Source: Cupriavidus agavae
Lineage (GTDB): Bacteria; Pseudomonadota; Gammaproteobacteria; Burkholderiales; Burkholderiaceae
DNA length: 64,000 bases
NCBI RefSeq assembly: GCF_004217045.1
Contig: NZ_SGXM01000001.1
Span: forward strand, 2,232,001 to 2,296,000
Reading direction: 5' to 3'
The notes beneath the pieces are model-generated. The model ran no database searches and was not told the origin of the DNA. It saw only the letters and a program-made list of their open reading frames with translations. Both the position numbers and the translations under genes were made by a program. This document shows, piece after piece, positions 34,792-45,300 of the stretch (position 1 is its first letter; the number at the start of each line of letters is the position of its first letter).

Positions 34792-35772
34792 ATGCAAGCT
34801 CGCAAAACCATCCTGACCGTGGCCATCGCCGCCGTTGCCTCCGTGGCATCGCTCGCGCACGCCCAGACCGCCTATCCGACCAAGCCGATCCGGCTGATCA
34901 TCCCGTTTGCGCCGGGCGGCACCACCGACATCGTCGGCCGTGGCGTGGGCGACCAGATGAGCCGCATCCTCGGCCAGCCCGTGGTGGTGGAGAACCGTGC
35001 CGGTGGCGGCGGCTCGATCGGCGCCGATGCCATTGCCAAATCGGCCCCGGACGGCTACACGATCGGCATCTCCACGGTGTCGACCATGGCCGTGAACCCG
35101 GCCTGCAACCCGAAGCTGTCGTACGACCCGATCAAGGACTTCAAGCCCATCGCCAACGTGGCGAACGTGGCCAACGTGATCGCCGTGAACCCGAACTTCC
35201 CGGCCAAGGACTACAAGGAGTTCCTGGCCGTGCTGAAGGCCAATCCAGGCAAGTTCTCGTACGCCACGTCGGGCACCTGCGGCTTCGGCCACATGCTGGG
35301 CGAGCAGTTCAAGGTCTCGACCAAGACGTTCATGGTGCACATTCCGTACCGTGGCGCGGGTCCGGCGCTGAACGACGTGCTGGCCGGCCAGGTGCCGATC
35401 ATGGTCGACAACCTGCCCTCGTCGATGCCCTACATCAAGGCCGGCAAGCTGCGCCCGATCGTGGTGGCCTGGAACAAGCGCGTGGAGGGCCTGCCCGACG
35501 TACCGACCTTTGGCGAAATGGGCCTCAAGGAGCCGAACGACCCGGCCTGGTACGGCCTGGTGGCCCCGGCTGGCACGCCTGACGACGTGATCGCCAAGCT
35601 CAACGCCGCCGTGGTCAAGGCGCTGCAGGACAAGGGCTTCGTCGAGCGCCTGCGCGGCGCCGGCGCCGAGCCGTCGGGCAACACCCCGGCCCAGCACGCC
35701 GCCGAGATAAAGAAGGAATTCGACAAGATGAAGAACCTCGTGAAGGTTCAGAACATCAAGCTGGAGCAGTAA
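34792..35772 (+). CDS. tripartite tricarboxylate transporter substrate-binding protein (Bug family)
   Basis: A 326-residue periplasmic binding protein of the TctC/Bug family, very common in Burkholderiales. The signal peptide is cleaved after LAHA (about residue 24). YPTKPIRLIIPFAPGGTTD and the PYRGAGPALNDVLAGQV region are the fold's ligand-binding hallmarks. Bug proteins bind carboxylates and other small molecules; many have no adjacent TctAB, as here. The ATG at 34792 was preferred to an earlier one at 34771 because it gives a normal signal peptide. A hairpin (GCCGGACG with CGTCCGGC, 34747-34767) lies just upstream. Confidence 0.88.
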   Translation: MQARKTILTVAIAAVASVASLAHAQTAYPTKPIRLIIPFAPGGTTDIVGRGVGDQMSRILGQPVVVENRAGGGGSIGADAIAKSAPDGYTIGISTVSTMAVNPACNPKLSYDPIKDFKPIANVANVANVIAVNPNFPAKDYKEFLAVLKANPGKFSYATSGTCGFGHMLGEQFKVSTKTFMVHIPYRGAGPALNDVLAGQVPIMVDNLPSSMPYIKAGKLRPIVVAWNKRVEGLPDVPTFGEMGLKEPNDPAWYGLVAPAGTPDDVIAKLNAAVVKALQDKGFVERLRGAGAEPSGNTPAQHAAEIKKEFDKMKNLVKVQNIKLEQ

Positions 35773-35796
35773 AGGCGTCAAACTGCCGCTTTCTCG

Positions 35797-35827
35797 CTCC
35801 CCTCTCCCGCGCGGCGGGAGAGGGGAG
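35797..35827. repeat. GC-rich palindromic repeat, copy 1
   Basis: CTCCCCTCTCCCGC (35797-35810) and its exact complement (35814-35827) surround a three-base loop. The same two arms recur at 54195-54238 with a longer loop. Both are in 3' regions between genes. Such extragenic palindromes are common in related genomes and often lie after genes. Confidence 0.8.
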
Positions 35828-35881
35828 AAAGACAACACGAATCGGCATAGAATCGCGTATTTCCGCCCTACCCTCACCCCC

Positions 35882-36361
35882 ATGTCCCCCAACTTCGATG
35901 CCATCCTGCCTGCGCCATTCGGCAAGGTCGGCGTGCGCATCGCAGGCACGCAGGTGCATGAGATCGTCTACCTGCCAGACAGCTTCGAAGAGATTGCGCC
36001 CGCGGATGCCTTGCTGCAGCGCGTGGCGGAACAACTCGATGCCTACTACGCCAACCCCGACTTCCCGTTCGACCTGCCGCTGGCCGCACGCGGCACCGAT
36101 TTCCAGCGCAAGGTCTGGGGCGCGATTGCGGCCGTGCCGCGCGGCGGGCTGACGACCTACGGCACCATCGCAAAATCTTTAAAAAGCGTACCGCGCGCCG
36201 TGGGCCAGGCGTGCGGGCAGAACTGGTTTCCGATCGTGATCCCGTGCCACCGCGTGGTGGCGGCCAACGGGCTGGGCGGCTTTGCCCACCATGGCGAGGA
36301 AGGATTCCACCTGGGCGTCAAGCGCTGGCTGCTGCGCCATGAGGGCGCGATGCTGCTATGA
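35882..36361 (+). CDS. ogt: methylated-DNA--[protein]-cysteine S-methyltransferase
   Basis: A 159-residue DNA repair protein that removes methyl groups from O6-methylguanine by transferring them to its own cysteine. The active-site motif PCHRV contains Cys122. RGTDFQRKVWGAIAAVPRG and TTYGTIAKSLKS form the helix-turn-helix that binds DNA. No Ada-type N-terminal domain is present, so it is of the Ogt type. The last bases overlap the start of xerD (ATGA), which implies translational coupling. The palindromic repeat lies just upstream. Confidence 0.93.
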   Translation: MSPNFDAILPAPFGKVGVRIAGTQVHEIVYLPDSFEEIAPADALLQRVAEQLDAYYANPDFPFDLPLAARGTDFQRKVWGAIAAVPRGGLTTYGTIAKSLKSVPRAVGQACGQNWFPIVIPCHRVVAANGLGGFAHHGEEGFHLGVKRWLLRHEGAMLL

Positions 36362-37266
36362 CGGCGGGGCTTGACGACGACCTGTTGCTGGTCGACCGCT
36401 TCTGCGATGCGCTGTGGCTCGAAGACGGGCTGTCGCGCAACACCATCGACGCCTACCGCCGCGACCTGGCGCTGCTGACGCGCTGGCTGCACGAGAGCGA
36501 GACCGGCACGCTGCTGGCCGCCGACGACACCGCGCTGTCGGCCTATTTCGCCGCGCGCCACACGCAGACGCGCGCCTCGTCGGCCAACCGGCGGCTCACG
36601 GTATTCCGGCGCTTCTTCCAGTGGGCGCTGCGCGAGCATCTGGTCAGCGCCGATCCCTGCCTGCTGCTGCGCCCGGCCAAGCAGCCGCCGCGCTTTCCGA
36701 AGACGTTGTCCGAAGCCAATGTCGAGGCGCTGCTCGAAGCGCCCGATACCGGCACGCCGCTGGGCCTGCGCGACCGCACGATGCTCGAACTGATGTACGC
36801 CAGCGGGCTGCGGGTGTCCGAACTCACGAACATGAAGACGATCGAGATCGGCCTCAACGAGGGCGTGGCGCGCGTGGTGGGCGGCAAGGGCAACAAGGAG
36901 CGGCTGGTGCCGTTCGGCGCCCAGGCCGGCGACTGGCTGCGCGACTACCTTGCCGAGGCCCGCCCGGCGCTGCTGGCGGGCCGCGCCTGCGACGCGCTGT
37001 TCGTCACCCAGCGCGGCGACGGCATGACGCGCCAGGCGTTCTGGCACCTGATCAAGAAGCACGCGCGCGAGGCCGGCATTCACGCGCCGCTCTCGCCGCA
37101 CACGCTGCGGCATGCGTTTGCCACCCACCTGCTGAACCACGGCGCCGACCTGCGCGTGGTGCAGATGCTGCTGGGCCACGCCGATATCTCCACCACGCAG
37201 ATCTATACCCACGTGGCGCGCGAGCGCCTGCGCGAGCTGCACCTGCACCACCATCCGCGCGGCTAG
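36358..37266 (+). CDS. xerD: site-specific tyrosine recombinase XerD
   Basis: A 302-residue tyrosine recombinase which, with XerC, resolves chromosome dimers at dif. The catalytic residues are all present: Arg152 (SGLRVSEL), Lys177 (GGKGNK), His248 and Arg251 (HTLRHAFATHLL), His274 and the nucleophile Tyr283 (TTQIYTHV). The N-terminal SAM-like domain is complete. Length and the ending (RELHLHHHPRG) fit XerD rather than a mobile-element integrase. It overlaps ogt by four bases. xerC and dif are not in the window. Confidence 0.94.
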   Translation: MTAGLDDDLLLVDRFCDALWLEDGLSRNTIDAYRRDLALLTRWLHESETGTLLAADDTALSAYFAARHTQTRASSANRRLTVFRRFFQWALREHLVSADPCLLLRPAKQPPRFPKTLSEANVEALLEAPDTGTPLGLRDRTMLELMYASGLRVSELTNMKTIEIGLNEGVARVVGGKGNKERLVPFGAQAGDWLRDYLAEARPALLAGRACDALFVTQRGDGMTRQAFWHLIKKHAREAGIHAPLSPHTLRHAFATHLLNHGADLRVVQMLLGHADISTTQIYTHVARERLRELHLHHHPRG

Positions 37267-37293
37267 CGCGCGGCGGTTCGACCCCCACGCACC

Positions 37294-37785
37294 ATGAGCA
37301 AGAGCAAGCACGTCTCCGAGACCCCGGCCACCCAGCAGTTGCGCCGCCACGGCGTGGCCTTCGGCGAACATCCCTATGACTATGTGGACCATGGCGGCAC
37401 CGGCGAATCGGCGCGCCAGCTCGGCGTGCCCGAGCACCACGTGGTCAAGACGCTGGTCATGGAAGACGAGGCCGCCCGCCCGCTGATCGTGCTGATGCAC
37501 GGCGACTGTTCGGTCTCGACCAAAAACCTGGCGCGCCAGATTGGCTGCAAGAGCGTGCAGCCGTGCAAGCCCGAGGTGGCGCAGCGGCACAGCGGCTACA
37601 TGGTGGGCGGCACCTCGCCGTTCGGCACCAGGAAGCGGCTGCCGGTCTACGTGGAGGCGTCGGTGCTGGCGCTCGACACGATCTATCTCAACGGCGGGCG
37701 CCGCGGCTACCTGGTGAGCATTGCCCCGGCGGTGCTGACGGCGCTGCTGGAAGCAAAACCCGTGGAATGCGCGCTGCCGGACTGA
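37294..37785 (+). CDS. ybaK: Cys-tRNA(Pro)/Cys-tRNA(Cys) deacylase
   Basis: A 163-residue YbaK/ProX-domain protein that hydrolyses cysteine mischarged on tRNA(Pro). The lysine in KTLVMEDE is the conserved catalytic position. [19 protein letters not shown] and [16 protein letters not shown] are further family marks. It follows xerD by 27 bases and precedes plsY by about 50, on the same strand, so these are probably one transcript. YbaK acts free in the cytoplasm together with prolyl-tRNA synthetase. Confidence 0.93.
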   Translation: MSKSKHVSETPATQQLRRHGVAFGEHPYDYVDHGGTGESARQLGVPEHHVVKTLVMEDEAARPLIVLMHGDCSVSTKNLARQIGCKSVQPCKPEVAQRHSGYMVGGTSPFGTRKRLPVYVEASVLALDTIYLNGGRRGYLVSIAPAVLTALLEAKPVECALPD

Positions 37786-37838
37786 CCGGCGCCGCGCTAC
37801 AATCGCGCCAGCCCGAAATCAGAGCCAGACTCAGACTC

Positions 37839-38459
37839 ATGTCCCCCACAATGGTCAACCTGCTATTTGCCGTCCTCGCCTACCTGATCGGGTCGGTGTC
37901 CTTCGCCGTCGTGGTCAGCAAGGCCATGGGCCTGCCCGATCCGCACACCTATGGCTCGGGCAACCCCGGCGCCACCAACGTGCTGCGCAGCGGCAGCAAG
38001 AAAGCCGCCATCCTGACGCTGCTCGGCGACGCCCTGAAGGGTTTCGTGGCGGTCATGCTGGTCAAGCTCCTGGGGCCGGGGTACGGGGTGGACGATTCCG
38101 GCGTGGCAATGGCCGCGCTGGCCGTGTTCCTGGGCCACCTGTTCCCGGTCTTCCACCGCTTCGCGGGCGGCAAGGGCGTGGCCACGGCCGCCGGCATCCT
38201 GTTCGCCATCCACCCGCTGCTGGGCGCCGGTACGCTGGCCACCTGGCTGATCATCGCGGTCTTCTTCCGCTATTCCTCGCTGTCGGCCCTGGCCGCCGCT
38301 ATCTTCGCCCCGTTCTTCTATGTGCTGATGTTCGGCGTGAACCTGATGGCCGGCGCGATCCTGCTGATCAGCGTGCTGCTGATCGTCCGGCACCGTAGCA
38401 ATATCGCCAATCTGCTGGCGGGCAAGGAACGCCGGATCGGAGAGAAGAAGAAGGTTTGA
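37839..38459 (+). CDS. plsY: glycerol-3-phosphate acyltransferase PlsY
   Basis: A 206-residue inner-membrane enzyme that transfers the acyl group from acyl phosphate to glycerol-3-phosphate, the first step in phospholipid synthesis. GSGNPGATN at 39-47 is the active-site loop. Two more conserved cytoplasmic motifs ([18 protein letters not shown]) and five hydrophobic helices complete the family pattern. Either ATG (37839 or 37851) could be the start; I chose the first. It is the last gene of a plus-strand series and faces the convergent kinase gene. Confidence 0.93.
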   Translation: MSPTMVNLLFAVLAYLIGSVSFAVVVSKAMGLPDPHTYGSGNPGATNVLRSGSKKAAILTLLGDALKGFVAVMLVKLLGPGYGVDDSGVAMAALAVFLGHLFPVFHRFAGGKGVATAAGILFAIHPLLGAGTLATWLIIAVFFRYSSLSALAAAIFAPFFYVLMFGVNLMAGAILLISVLLIVRHRSNIANLLAGKERRIGEKKKV

Positions 38460-38496
38460 GGGGGGTAGCGGTAGCTATCCCGCCGGGGTTCGCCGG

Positions 38497-39780
38497 CTAC
38501 GCCGCCTGCGCCAGCGCCGTGAACGGGAACACCATCTCCACGCGCAAGCCGCCTTCCGCGCGGTTGCTGATCGACAGCCTGCCCCCGCCCTGCCGGACCA
38601 GCCGGTCCACGATCGCCAAACCCAGGCCCGAATGGGCATTGCCGCCGCGTGCCGGATCGAGCCGGACGAACGGCATCGTCACGCGGTCGATGGCGTCCTC
38701 GGGGATGCCGGGGCCCTGGTCTTCCACGGTCAGCAGCCAGCCCTCGTTGGTGCGCGACGTGGCCACATAGACCGGTGGCGCGCCGTAGGCGTAGGCGTTG
38801 TCCACCAGGTTGCCGATGATCCGGTCCACCTGCGTGGCGATCATGCGGAAGCCGTCGCCGGCCGTCAGTTCGAGCACCACCTGGCGGTCCTGCTCCAGCA
38901 GCGAGGCGGCCAGCTCGTGGATGCGCTTGTCCACGGGCACCGGCCGCGCGGTGGGCTCGCTGCTCTGGGCAAATGTCAGGAACTGCTCGACGATGGCCGA
39001 CATCGACTCCACGTCACGTGTCACGCCGGCGGCCGCCTTGGGGTCCGTCAGCATCTCGGCGCGCAGCCGCAACCGGGCCAGCGGCGTCTTGAGGTCGTGC
39101 GCGATGCCGGCCAGCATCGTGTTGCGCTCCTGGTCGATACGGAACAGGTCCGCGACCATGCGATTGAAGCGCTCGATCAGCTGGCGCAGCTCGTGCGGCC
39201 CGCGCTCGCGCAGCGGCGGCACGGCCTGCTGGCGCGACAGCTTCTCGGCCGCCTCGGCCATGTCGCGCACCGGGCGCTGGATCTGCCACGCCACGAACAG
39301 CGCGAAGATGATTGCCACGCCCACCACCAGCACCACGCCCGGCACCAGACGGTTGTCGGGCGGCGGGTTGTGCACGAACAGGATCGGCATGGCGATCCAG
39401 CGGTTGCGGTTCGGCAGCTTGATCCACAGGCGCGGCGTGGACAGTTCGTCTTCGAGCCGCACCTCGGTACCCGTGGGCAGGCGCCGCGTGAACTGCTCCA
39501 CCAGCCGGCGCGGACGGCCGGGATTGGGCGCGCCGGCCTGCTGGTCCACGCCGGCCGTCTCGGACACCTCGATCAGGCTCGGCAGCGCCACGGGCGGCCT
39601 GGCGTCGAGCGCCCGCTCGATGCTCTCCAGCTGGAACATCATCTGGTCCACCGAGTAGTCGATCTGCTGCTGCCGGCGGTCCATGCGCAGGATGGCCAGC
39701 CACGAGAAATGGCTGATCACCAGCACGGCGGCGATCAGCAGCGCCATGCGGCCGAACAGGGTGTCGATGCGAAGCTTCAT
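38497..39780 (-). CDS. sensor histidine kinase, EnvZ-type
   Basis: A 427-residue membrane kinase. Two hydrophobic segments (about 10-30 and 147-166) bound a periplasmic domain of about 115 residues. A HAMP linker follows. The phosphorylated His228 lies in GIAHDLKTPLARLRLRAEML. The ATP-binding domain has the usual N, G1 and G2 boxes (DQGPGIPEDA, SGLGLAIVDRLV). The closest match by eye is EnvZ. Its start codon overlaps the stop of the response regulator (ATGA), so the two are translationally coupled. The signal is unknown; adjacency suggests control of the divergent efflux operon. Confidence 0.9.
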   Translation of the reverse strand: MKLRIDTLFGRMALLIAAVLVISHFSWLAILRMDRRQQQIDYSVDQMMFQLESIERALDARPPVALPSLIEVSETAGVDQQAGAPNPGRPRRLVEQFTRRLPTGTEVRLEDELSTPRLWIKLPNRNRWIAMPILFVHNPPPDNRLVPGVVLVVGVAIIFALFVAWQIQRPVRDMAEAAEKLSRQQAVPPLRERGPHELRQLIERFNRMVADLFRIDQERNTMLAGIAHDLKTPLARLRLRAEMLTDPKAAAGVTRDVESMSAIVEQFLTFAQSSEPTARPVPVDKRIHELAASLLEQDRQVVLELTAGDGFRMIATQVDRIIGNLVDNAYAYGAPPVYVATSRTNEGWLLTVEDQGPGIPEDAIDRVTMPFVRLDPARGGNAHSGLGLAIVDRLVRQGGGRLSISNRAEGGLRVEMVFPFTALAQAA

Positions 39781-40511
39781 TGCGGAATGCTGTCCTCGGC
39801 CTCGTCGGGCACGAATGTATAGCCCCGGCCGCGCACGGTCTGGATGTAGCGCGGGCGCTGGGCGTCCTCGTCCAGCAGCCGGCGCAGGCGCCAGATCTGC
39901 ACGTCGATGCCGCGGTCGCTGATGCCGTTGGCGGTGCCGTACATCAGTTCCACGATGCGTTCGCGCGAGAGCACTTCCAGCGGATGCATCAGCAGCAGCT
40001 TGAGCAGCGCGAACTCGGTATCGCTGATCGACACCGACTGGCCGGCGCGCTCCAGCGAGCGCTGGCGGAAGTTCACGCGGAATGGCCCGAAGGCGATCGA
40101 TTCGCGGTCTTCGGGGGCGGCGGCCGGGCGGGCCAGCTTGCGGCGCAGCACGGCATTGATGCGCGCCAGCAGCTCGCGCGGCGAGAAAGGCTTGCCGAGG
40201 TAGTCGTCGGCGCCGATTTCCAGCCCCACGATGCGGTCGATCTCGTCGCTGCGCGCGGTCAGCAGGATCACCGGGATGTCGTCGTTCTTGGCGCGCAGGT
40301 TGCGCAGCGCGGTCAGGCCGTCCACCTTCGGCATCATCAGGTCGAGCACGATCAGCGCGGGCCGCTCGCGCTCCAGGCGGGCCTGCAGGCCGTCGCCGTC
40401 GTGGAGCACCGAGACGGCAAAGCCCTGGGATGTCAGGTACTCGCGCAGCAGGTCGCGCAGTTCGGGGTCGTCGTCGACGACGAGGATCTGGGTGGGCTGG
40501 TTCGTTCGCAT
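39777..40511 (-). CDS. ompR: OmpR-type response regulator
   Basis: A 244-residue OmpR/PhoB-family regulator. The receiver domain has Asp57 as phosphoacceptor and Lys107 in YLGKPFSPREL. The C-terminal winged helix ends RGRGYTFVPDE, as in OmpR. Length and sequence place it in the OmpR subgroup of betaproteobacteria. The start at 40511 was chosen by similarity (MRTNQPTQILVVDDD). It is first in the operon with the EnvZ-type kinase and divergent from the mdt operon, 331 bases away. It may control its own operon and the efflux genes. Confidence 0.92.
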   Translation of the reverse strand: MRTNQPTQILVVDDDPELRDLLREYLTSQGFAVSVLHDGDGLQARLERERPALIVLDLMMPKVDGLTALRNLRAKNDDIPVILLTARSDEIDRIVGLEIGADDYLGKPFSPRELLARINAVLRRKLARPAAAPEDRESIAFGPFRVNFRQRSLERAGQSVSISDTEFALLKLLLMHPLEVLSRERIVELMYGTANGISDRGIDVQIWRLRRLLDEDAQRPRYIQTVRGRGYTFVPDEAEDSIPQ

Positions 40512-40842
40512 AGCCGAATGATAGTCAGGGCGGCCGCTGCACATCGTAATTCGGCCAAGGCGTTTTGTTTCCGGAGGTTACACCCGCGCCGCTGGTAATC
40601 CGCTGTAACAAAAGCGGCGCGGCGCGAAATACGTGGGATCACGGGGGCACATTATGCTTGCATCCCATAACGTGCCCGACCGTGTCAGTCGTGGCGCCAT
40701 CCCACCAGACGGCGGTTAGTCCTGCCCCGGCGATGCGGCATACTGCTGCCAATTCCTCGTCACAGCCGGCCGTCACCGTCGCAGTGCGAATACCGTTTGG
40801 CACGCGCCCCTTTTTTGTCGTGCCGCTCCCAGGATTCCGTTC
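40512..40842. promoter_or_regulatory. Divergent control region of ompR and the mdt operon
   Basis: Two inverted repeats are visible. GTTACA at 40577-40582 and TGTAAC at 40604-40609 are 27 bases apart and resemble OmpR-like half-sites. GGGCACATTATG at 40645-40656 pairs with CATAACGTGCCC at 40666-40677 with one mismatch around nine bases. The second is the stronger operator candidate. The rest of the 331 bases holds no gene that I can support. Confidence 0.5.
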
Positions 40843-42309
40843 ATGTCCCACCCACAACAAGGCCAACCCATTCCGCCCACTCCGCCCCGCCGCCGTCGCC
40901 CGGCCCGCCGTACCTGGATTGCCGCCGCCGCGGTGGTGGCGCTGGCCGCCGCCGGCTGGTACTGGCTCAGCCAGCGCCAGGCCGCCCAGGCCCCGGCGGC
41001 CGGGGCGCCCGGCGCCGGCATGGGCCAGCGCGGCGGCCCGGGCGGACCCGGCGCGATGCCGCGCTCGCCCGTGGTGGTCAACACGGTGGCCCGGCGCAAC
41101 ATGGACGTGGTGCTCAACGGGCTGGGCAATGTGACGCCGGTGGCCAATGTCACGGTGCGCGCGCAGGTGTCCGGGCCGCTGCTCAAGGTGCTGTTCAAGG
41201 AAGGCCAGATGGTCAAGGCCGGCGACCTGCTGGCCGAAATCGACCCGCGCCCGTTCCAGGCCACGCTCGACCAGGCCGTGGGCCAGCTGGCGCGCGACCA
41301 GGCGCTGCTGCAGAATGCGCGGCTGGACCAGCAGCGCTACAAGACACTGCTCGGTCAGGATTCGATCTCCAGGCAGCAGGTGGATACCCAGGACGCGCTG
41401 GTGCGCCAGTACGAGGGCACGGTCAAGACCGACCAGGGCAATGTGGATACGGCGCGCATCCAGCTTGGCTACACCAGGATCGTGGCGCCCACGTCGGGCC
41501 GGATCGGCCTGCGGCAGGTGGACCCTGGCAATATCGTGGGCACCAGCGACGCCAACGGCATCGCGCTGATCACGCAGATCCAGCCGATCACGGTGCTCTA
41601 CACGATCCCCGAGGACAACCTCCCGGCGGTGCTGAAGAAGCTCAACGCCGGCGAGAAACTGTCGGTGCAGGCATGGGATCGCCAGATGCGCAACCAGCTG
41701 GCCGACGGCACGCTGCTGACCACGGACAACCAGATCGACACCACCACCGGCACGGTCAAGCTCAAGGCCATCTTCGAGAACAAGGACGGGATGCTGTTCC
41801 CGAACCAGTTCGTCAACGTGCGCACGCGCGTGGACACGATGGAAGACGCCGTGGTGGTGCCGGTGGCCGCCATCCAGCGCGGCCAGCAGGGCACGTTCGT
41901 CTACACGGTGGGCGACGACAACGCGGTCAAGGTGCAGGCCGTGACGCTGGGCCCGACCGACGGCAGCCGCACCGTGGTGCTCAAGGGTGTGGAACCCGGC
42001 CAGCGCGTGGTGGTGGATGGCGCCGACCGGCTCAAGGAAGGCATGGTGGTCGAGGCCGTGGACCCGGCGGCACGCGCTGCCGCGCTGACGCCGGCCAGCG
42101 CCCCGCGCGGCCGTGGCCGGCGCGGCAACTGGAGCGGCGCCAGCGGTGCGCACGGGGCCAGCGGCGCCCATGGCGCGAGCGATGCCGCCGGCGCCTCGGC
42201 CGCCCATGGCGAGCGCCGCCGCCTGCGCGATGCCGACGCGAATCCGAACCCCACCACGCCCACCCCGGCCAATCCGGCTGGCAGCGTCGGCCAGCGGCCG
42301 CAGCAGTAA
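40843..42309 (+). CDS. mdtA: RND efflux periplasmic adaptor, MdtA-like
   Basis: A 488-residue membrane fusion protein that links the RND pumps to the outer-membrane channel. An N-terminal membrane anchor is at about 25-45. The lipoyl/barrel-sandwich segments (VRAQVSGPLLKVLFKEGQMVKAGDLLAEID) and the hairpin and beta-barrel domains follow in the family order. The C-terminal 80 residues are low complexity, with a repeated GASGAHGAS pattern and a Pro/Asn-rich end not found in E. coli MdtA. It begins a four-gene operon of pump components divergent from ompR. Confidence 0.92.
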   Translation: MSHPQQGQPIPPTPPRRRRPARRTWIAAAAVVALAAAGWYWLSQRQAAQAPAAGAPGAGMGQRGGPGGPGAMPRSPVVVNTVARRNMDVVLNGLGNVTPVANVTVRAQVSGPLLKVLFKEGQMVKAGDLLAEIDPRPFQATLDQAVGQLARDQALLQNARLDQQRYKTLLGQDSISRQQVDTQDALVRQYEGTVKTDQGNVDTARIQLGYTRIVAPTSGRIGLRQVDPGNIVGTSDANGIALITQIQPITVLYTIPEDNLPAVLKKLNAGEKLSVQAWDRQMRNQLADGTLLTTDNQIDTTTGTVKLKAIFENKDGMLFPNQFVNVRTRVDTMEDAVVVPVAAIQRGQQGTFVYTVGDDNAVKVQAVTLGPTDGSRTVVLKGVEPGQRVVVDGADRLKEGMVVEAVDPAARAAALTPASAPRGRGRRGNWSGASGAHGASGAHGASDAAGASAAHGERRRLRDADANPNPTTPTPANPAGSVGQRPQQ

Positions 42310-42336
42310 CGGCATCGCCAGGAGCGCAGACGCGGC

Positions 42337-45300
42337 ATGAATCCTTCACGCATATTTATCGAGCGGCCCGTCGCCACGGCCCTGCTGATGCTGGCCATCC
42401 TGCTGTCGGGGCTGGTGGCATTCCGGCTGCTGCCGCTCTCCGCCCTGCCTGAAGTCGACTACCCGACGATCCAGGTCACCACGCTCTACCCCGGCGCCAG
42501 CCCCGATGTGATGACTTCGGCGGTCACCGCGCCGCTGGAGCGCCAGTTCGGCCAGATGCCGGGGCTCAAGCAGATGTCCTCGTCGTCCTCGGGCGGCGCC
42601 TCGGTCATCACGCTGCAGTTCGAGCTGACGCTGTCGCTCGACGTGGCCGAGCAGGAGGTGCAGGCGGCCATCAACGCCGGCGGCAACCTGCTGCCGGCAG
42701 ACCTGCCCATGCCGCCGGTCTACAGCAAGGTCAACCCCGCCGACGCGCCGATCATGACGCTGGCGATGACCTCCGACACGCTGCCGCTGCCCAAGCTGCA
42801 GGACATGGTCGATACCCGCGTGGCGGCCAAGATCTCGCAGATCCAGGGCGTGGGACTGGTTACCATCAGCGGCGGGCAACGCCCGGCCGTGCGCATCCAG
42901 GCCAACCCCACGGCGCTGGCCTCGCTGGGAATGTCGATCGACGATCTGCGCACTGCCATCGGCAGCGCCAACGTGAACGGCGCCAAGGGCAGCTTCGACG
43001 GCCCCTCGCGCGCCTCCACGATCGACGCCAACGACCAGCTCAGGTCCGCCGACGAATACCGGCAGATCATCATCGGCTACCAGAACGGCGCGCCGATCCG
43101 CATCACCGACGTGGCCGAGATCGTCGACGGTCCCGAGAACAGCCGGCTGGCCGCGTGGGCCAACGCCAGGCCCGCCATCGTGGTCAACATCCAGCGCCAG
43201 CCCGGCGCCAACGTGATCGACGTAGTGGACCGCATCAAGACGCTGCTGCCGCAGCTGCAGTCGTCGCTGCCGGCCTCGGTGCAGGTGCAGCTGCTGACCG
43301 ACCGCACCACCACGATCCGCGCCTCGGTCAAGGACGTGGAGTTCGAGCTGCTGCTGGCCATCGCCCTCGTGGTGATGGTGATCTTCGTGTTCCTGCGCAA
43401 TGTCTCGGCCACGATCATCCCGGGCGTGGCCGTACCGCTGTCCCTGGTGGGCACCTTCGGGGTCATGTACCTGGCCGGTTTCTCGATCAACAACCTGACG
43501 CTGATGGCGCTGACCATCGCCACGGGCTTCGTGGTGGACGACGCCATCGTGATGATCGAGAACATCATGCGCTACATCGAGGAAGGCGATTCCCCGATGG
43601 CGGCGGCGCTCAAGGGCTCGAAGCAGATCGGCTTCACGATCATCTCGCTGACCTTCTCGCTGGTGGCCGTGCTGATCCCGCTGCTGTTCATGGGCGACGT
43701 GGTGGGCCGGCTGTTCCGCGAATTCGCCATCACGCTGGCCGTCTCGATCCTGATCTCGGCCGTGGTCTCGCTGACGCTGACCCCGATGATGTGCGCGCGG
43801 CTGCTGCGCCACGTGCCGGAAGCCGAGATGAACCGCTTCCACCGCGCCACGGGCCGCTTCTTCGACCGCGTGATCCACCACTACGGCCGCGCGCTGGAGT
43901 GGGTGCTGGCGCGCCAGACCGCCACGCTCGTGGTGGCCATCGGCACGCTGGTGCTGACCGGCCTGCTTTACCTGGTGGTGCCCAAGGGCTTCTTCCCGAT
44001 CCAGGACACCGGCGTGATCCAGGCCATCACCGAGGCCGCGCAGACCAGCTCGTTCCAGTCGATGGGGCGCAAGCAGGAGGCCGTGCAGAAGGTGATCCTC
44101 GAAGACCCGGCCGTGGCCAGCGTATCGTCGTTCATCGGCGTGGACGGCACCAACCAGACCATCAACGCGGGCCGCATGCTGATCAACCTGAAGCCCAAGG
44201 GCCAGCGCGACAGCATGGCGGTGGTCACCCAGCGGCTGCAGGATGCGGTGCAGAAGCTTGGTGGCGTGTCGCTGTACATGCAGCCCGTGCAGGACCTGAC
44301 CATCGAAGACCGCGTGGCGCGCACGCAGTACCAGTTCACCGTGGAAGACCCCGACCCCAAGGTGCTGGCCGAATGGGTGCCGAAGCTCGTGGAGCGCCTG
44401 AAGCAGGAGCCCGAACTGCGCGACGTGGCCAGCGACCTGCAGAACAACGGCCTGCGTGCGTTCGTGGAGATCGACCGCGACGCTGCCGCACGCTTCGGCA
44501 TCACCACGGCAGTGATTGATAGCGCACTCTATAGCGCCTACGGCCAGCGTTTGATCTCGACGATCTTCACGCAGGCCAGCCAGTACCGCGTGGTGCTGGA
44601 GACCATGCCCGAATTCCGCACCTCGCCGGCGGCGCTCGCCGAACTACGGCTGCCGTCGTCGTCGGGCGGGCAGGTGCCGCTGGGCTCGATCGCGCGCATC
44701 TCGGAGCGGACCGGCCCGCTGGTGATCAACCACCAGGGCCAGTTCCCGGCCTCGACGATCTCGTTCAACCTGGCCCCGGGCGCGTCGCTGGGCGCGGCGG
44801 TGGACAAGATCACCGCCGTCGAGCAGGAAATCGGCCTGCCGATCTCGATGGCCACCGAGTTCCAGGGCGCCGCGCTGGCGGTCCGGGCCTCGCTGTCGAA
44901 CACGCTCTGGCTGATCCTGGCCGCGGTGGTGACGATGTATATCGTGCTCGGCGTGCTCTACGAGAGCACGATCCACCCGGTGACCATCCTCTCGACGCTG
45001 CCGTCGGCCGGCGTGGGCGCGCTGCTGGCGCTGCTGGTGTTCCGCCAGGACCTCGGCATCATCGCCATCATCGGCATCATCCTGCTGATCGGCATCGTCA
45101 AGAAAAACGCCATCATGATGATCGACTTCGCGCTCGAAGCCGAACGCGAGCAGGGCATGAAGCCGTACGACGCCATCTTCCAGGCTTGCCTGCTGCGCTT
45201 CCGGCCGATCCTGATGACGACCATGGCCGCGCTGCTGGCCGCCCTGCCGATGATGCTGGGCTCGGGCATCGGCTCGGAGCTGCGCCGCCCGCTCGGCATC

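Noticed and set aside
36358..37266. XerD as the integrase of a mobile island
   Set aside because: It sits in the ogt-xerD-ybaK-plsY series, has the housekeeping length and motifs, and no attachment-site repeats or cargo genes are visible.
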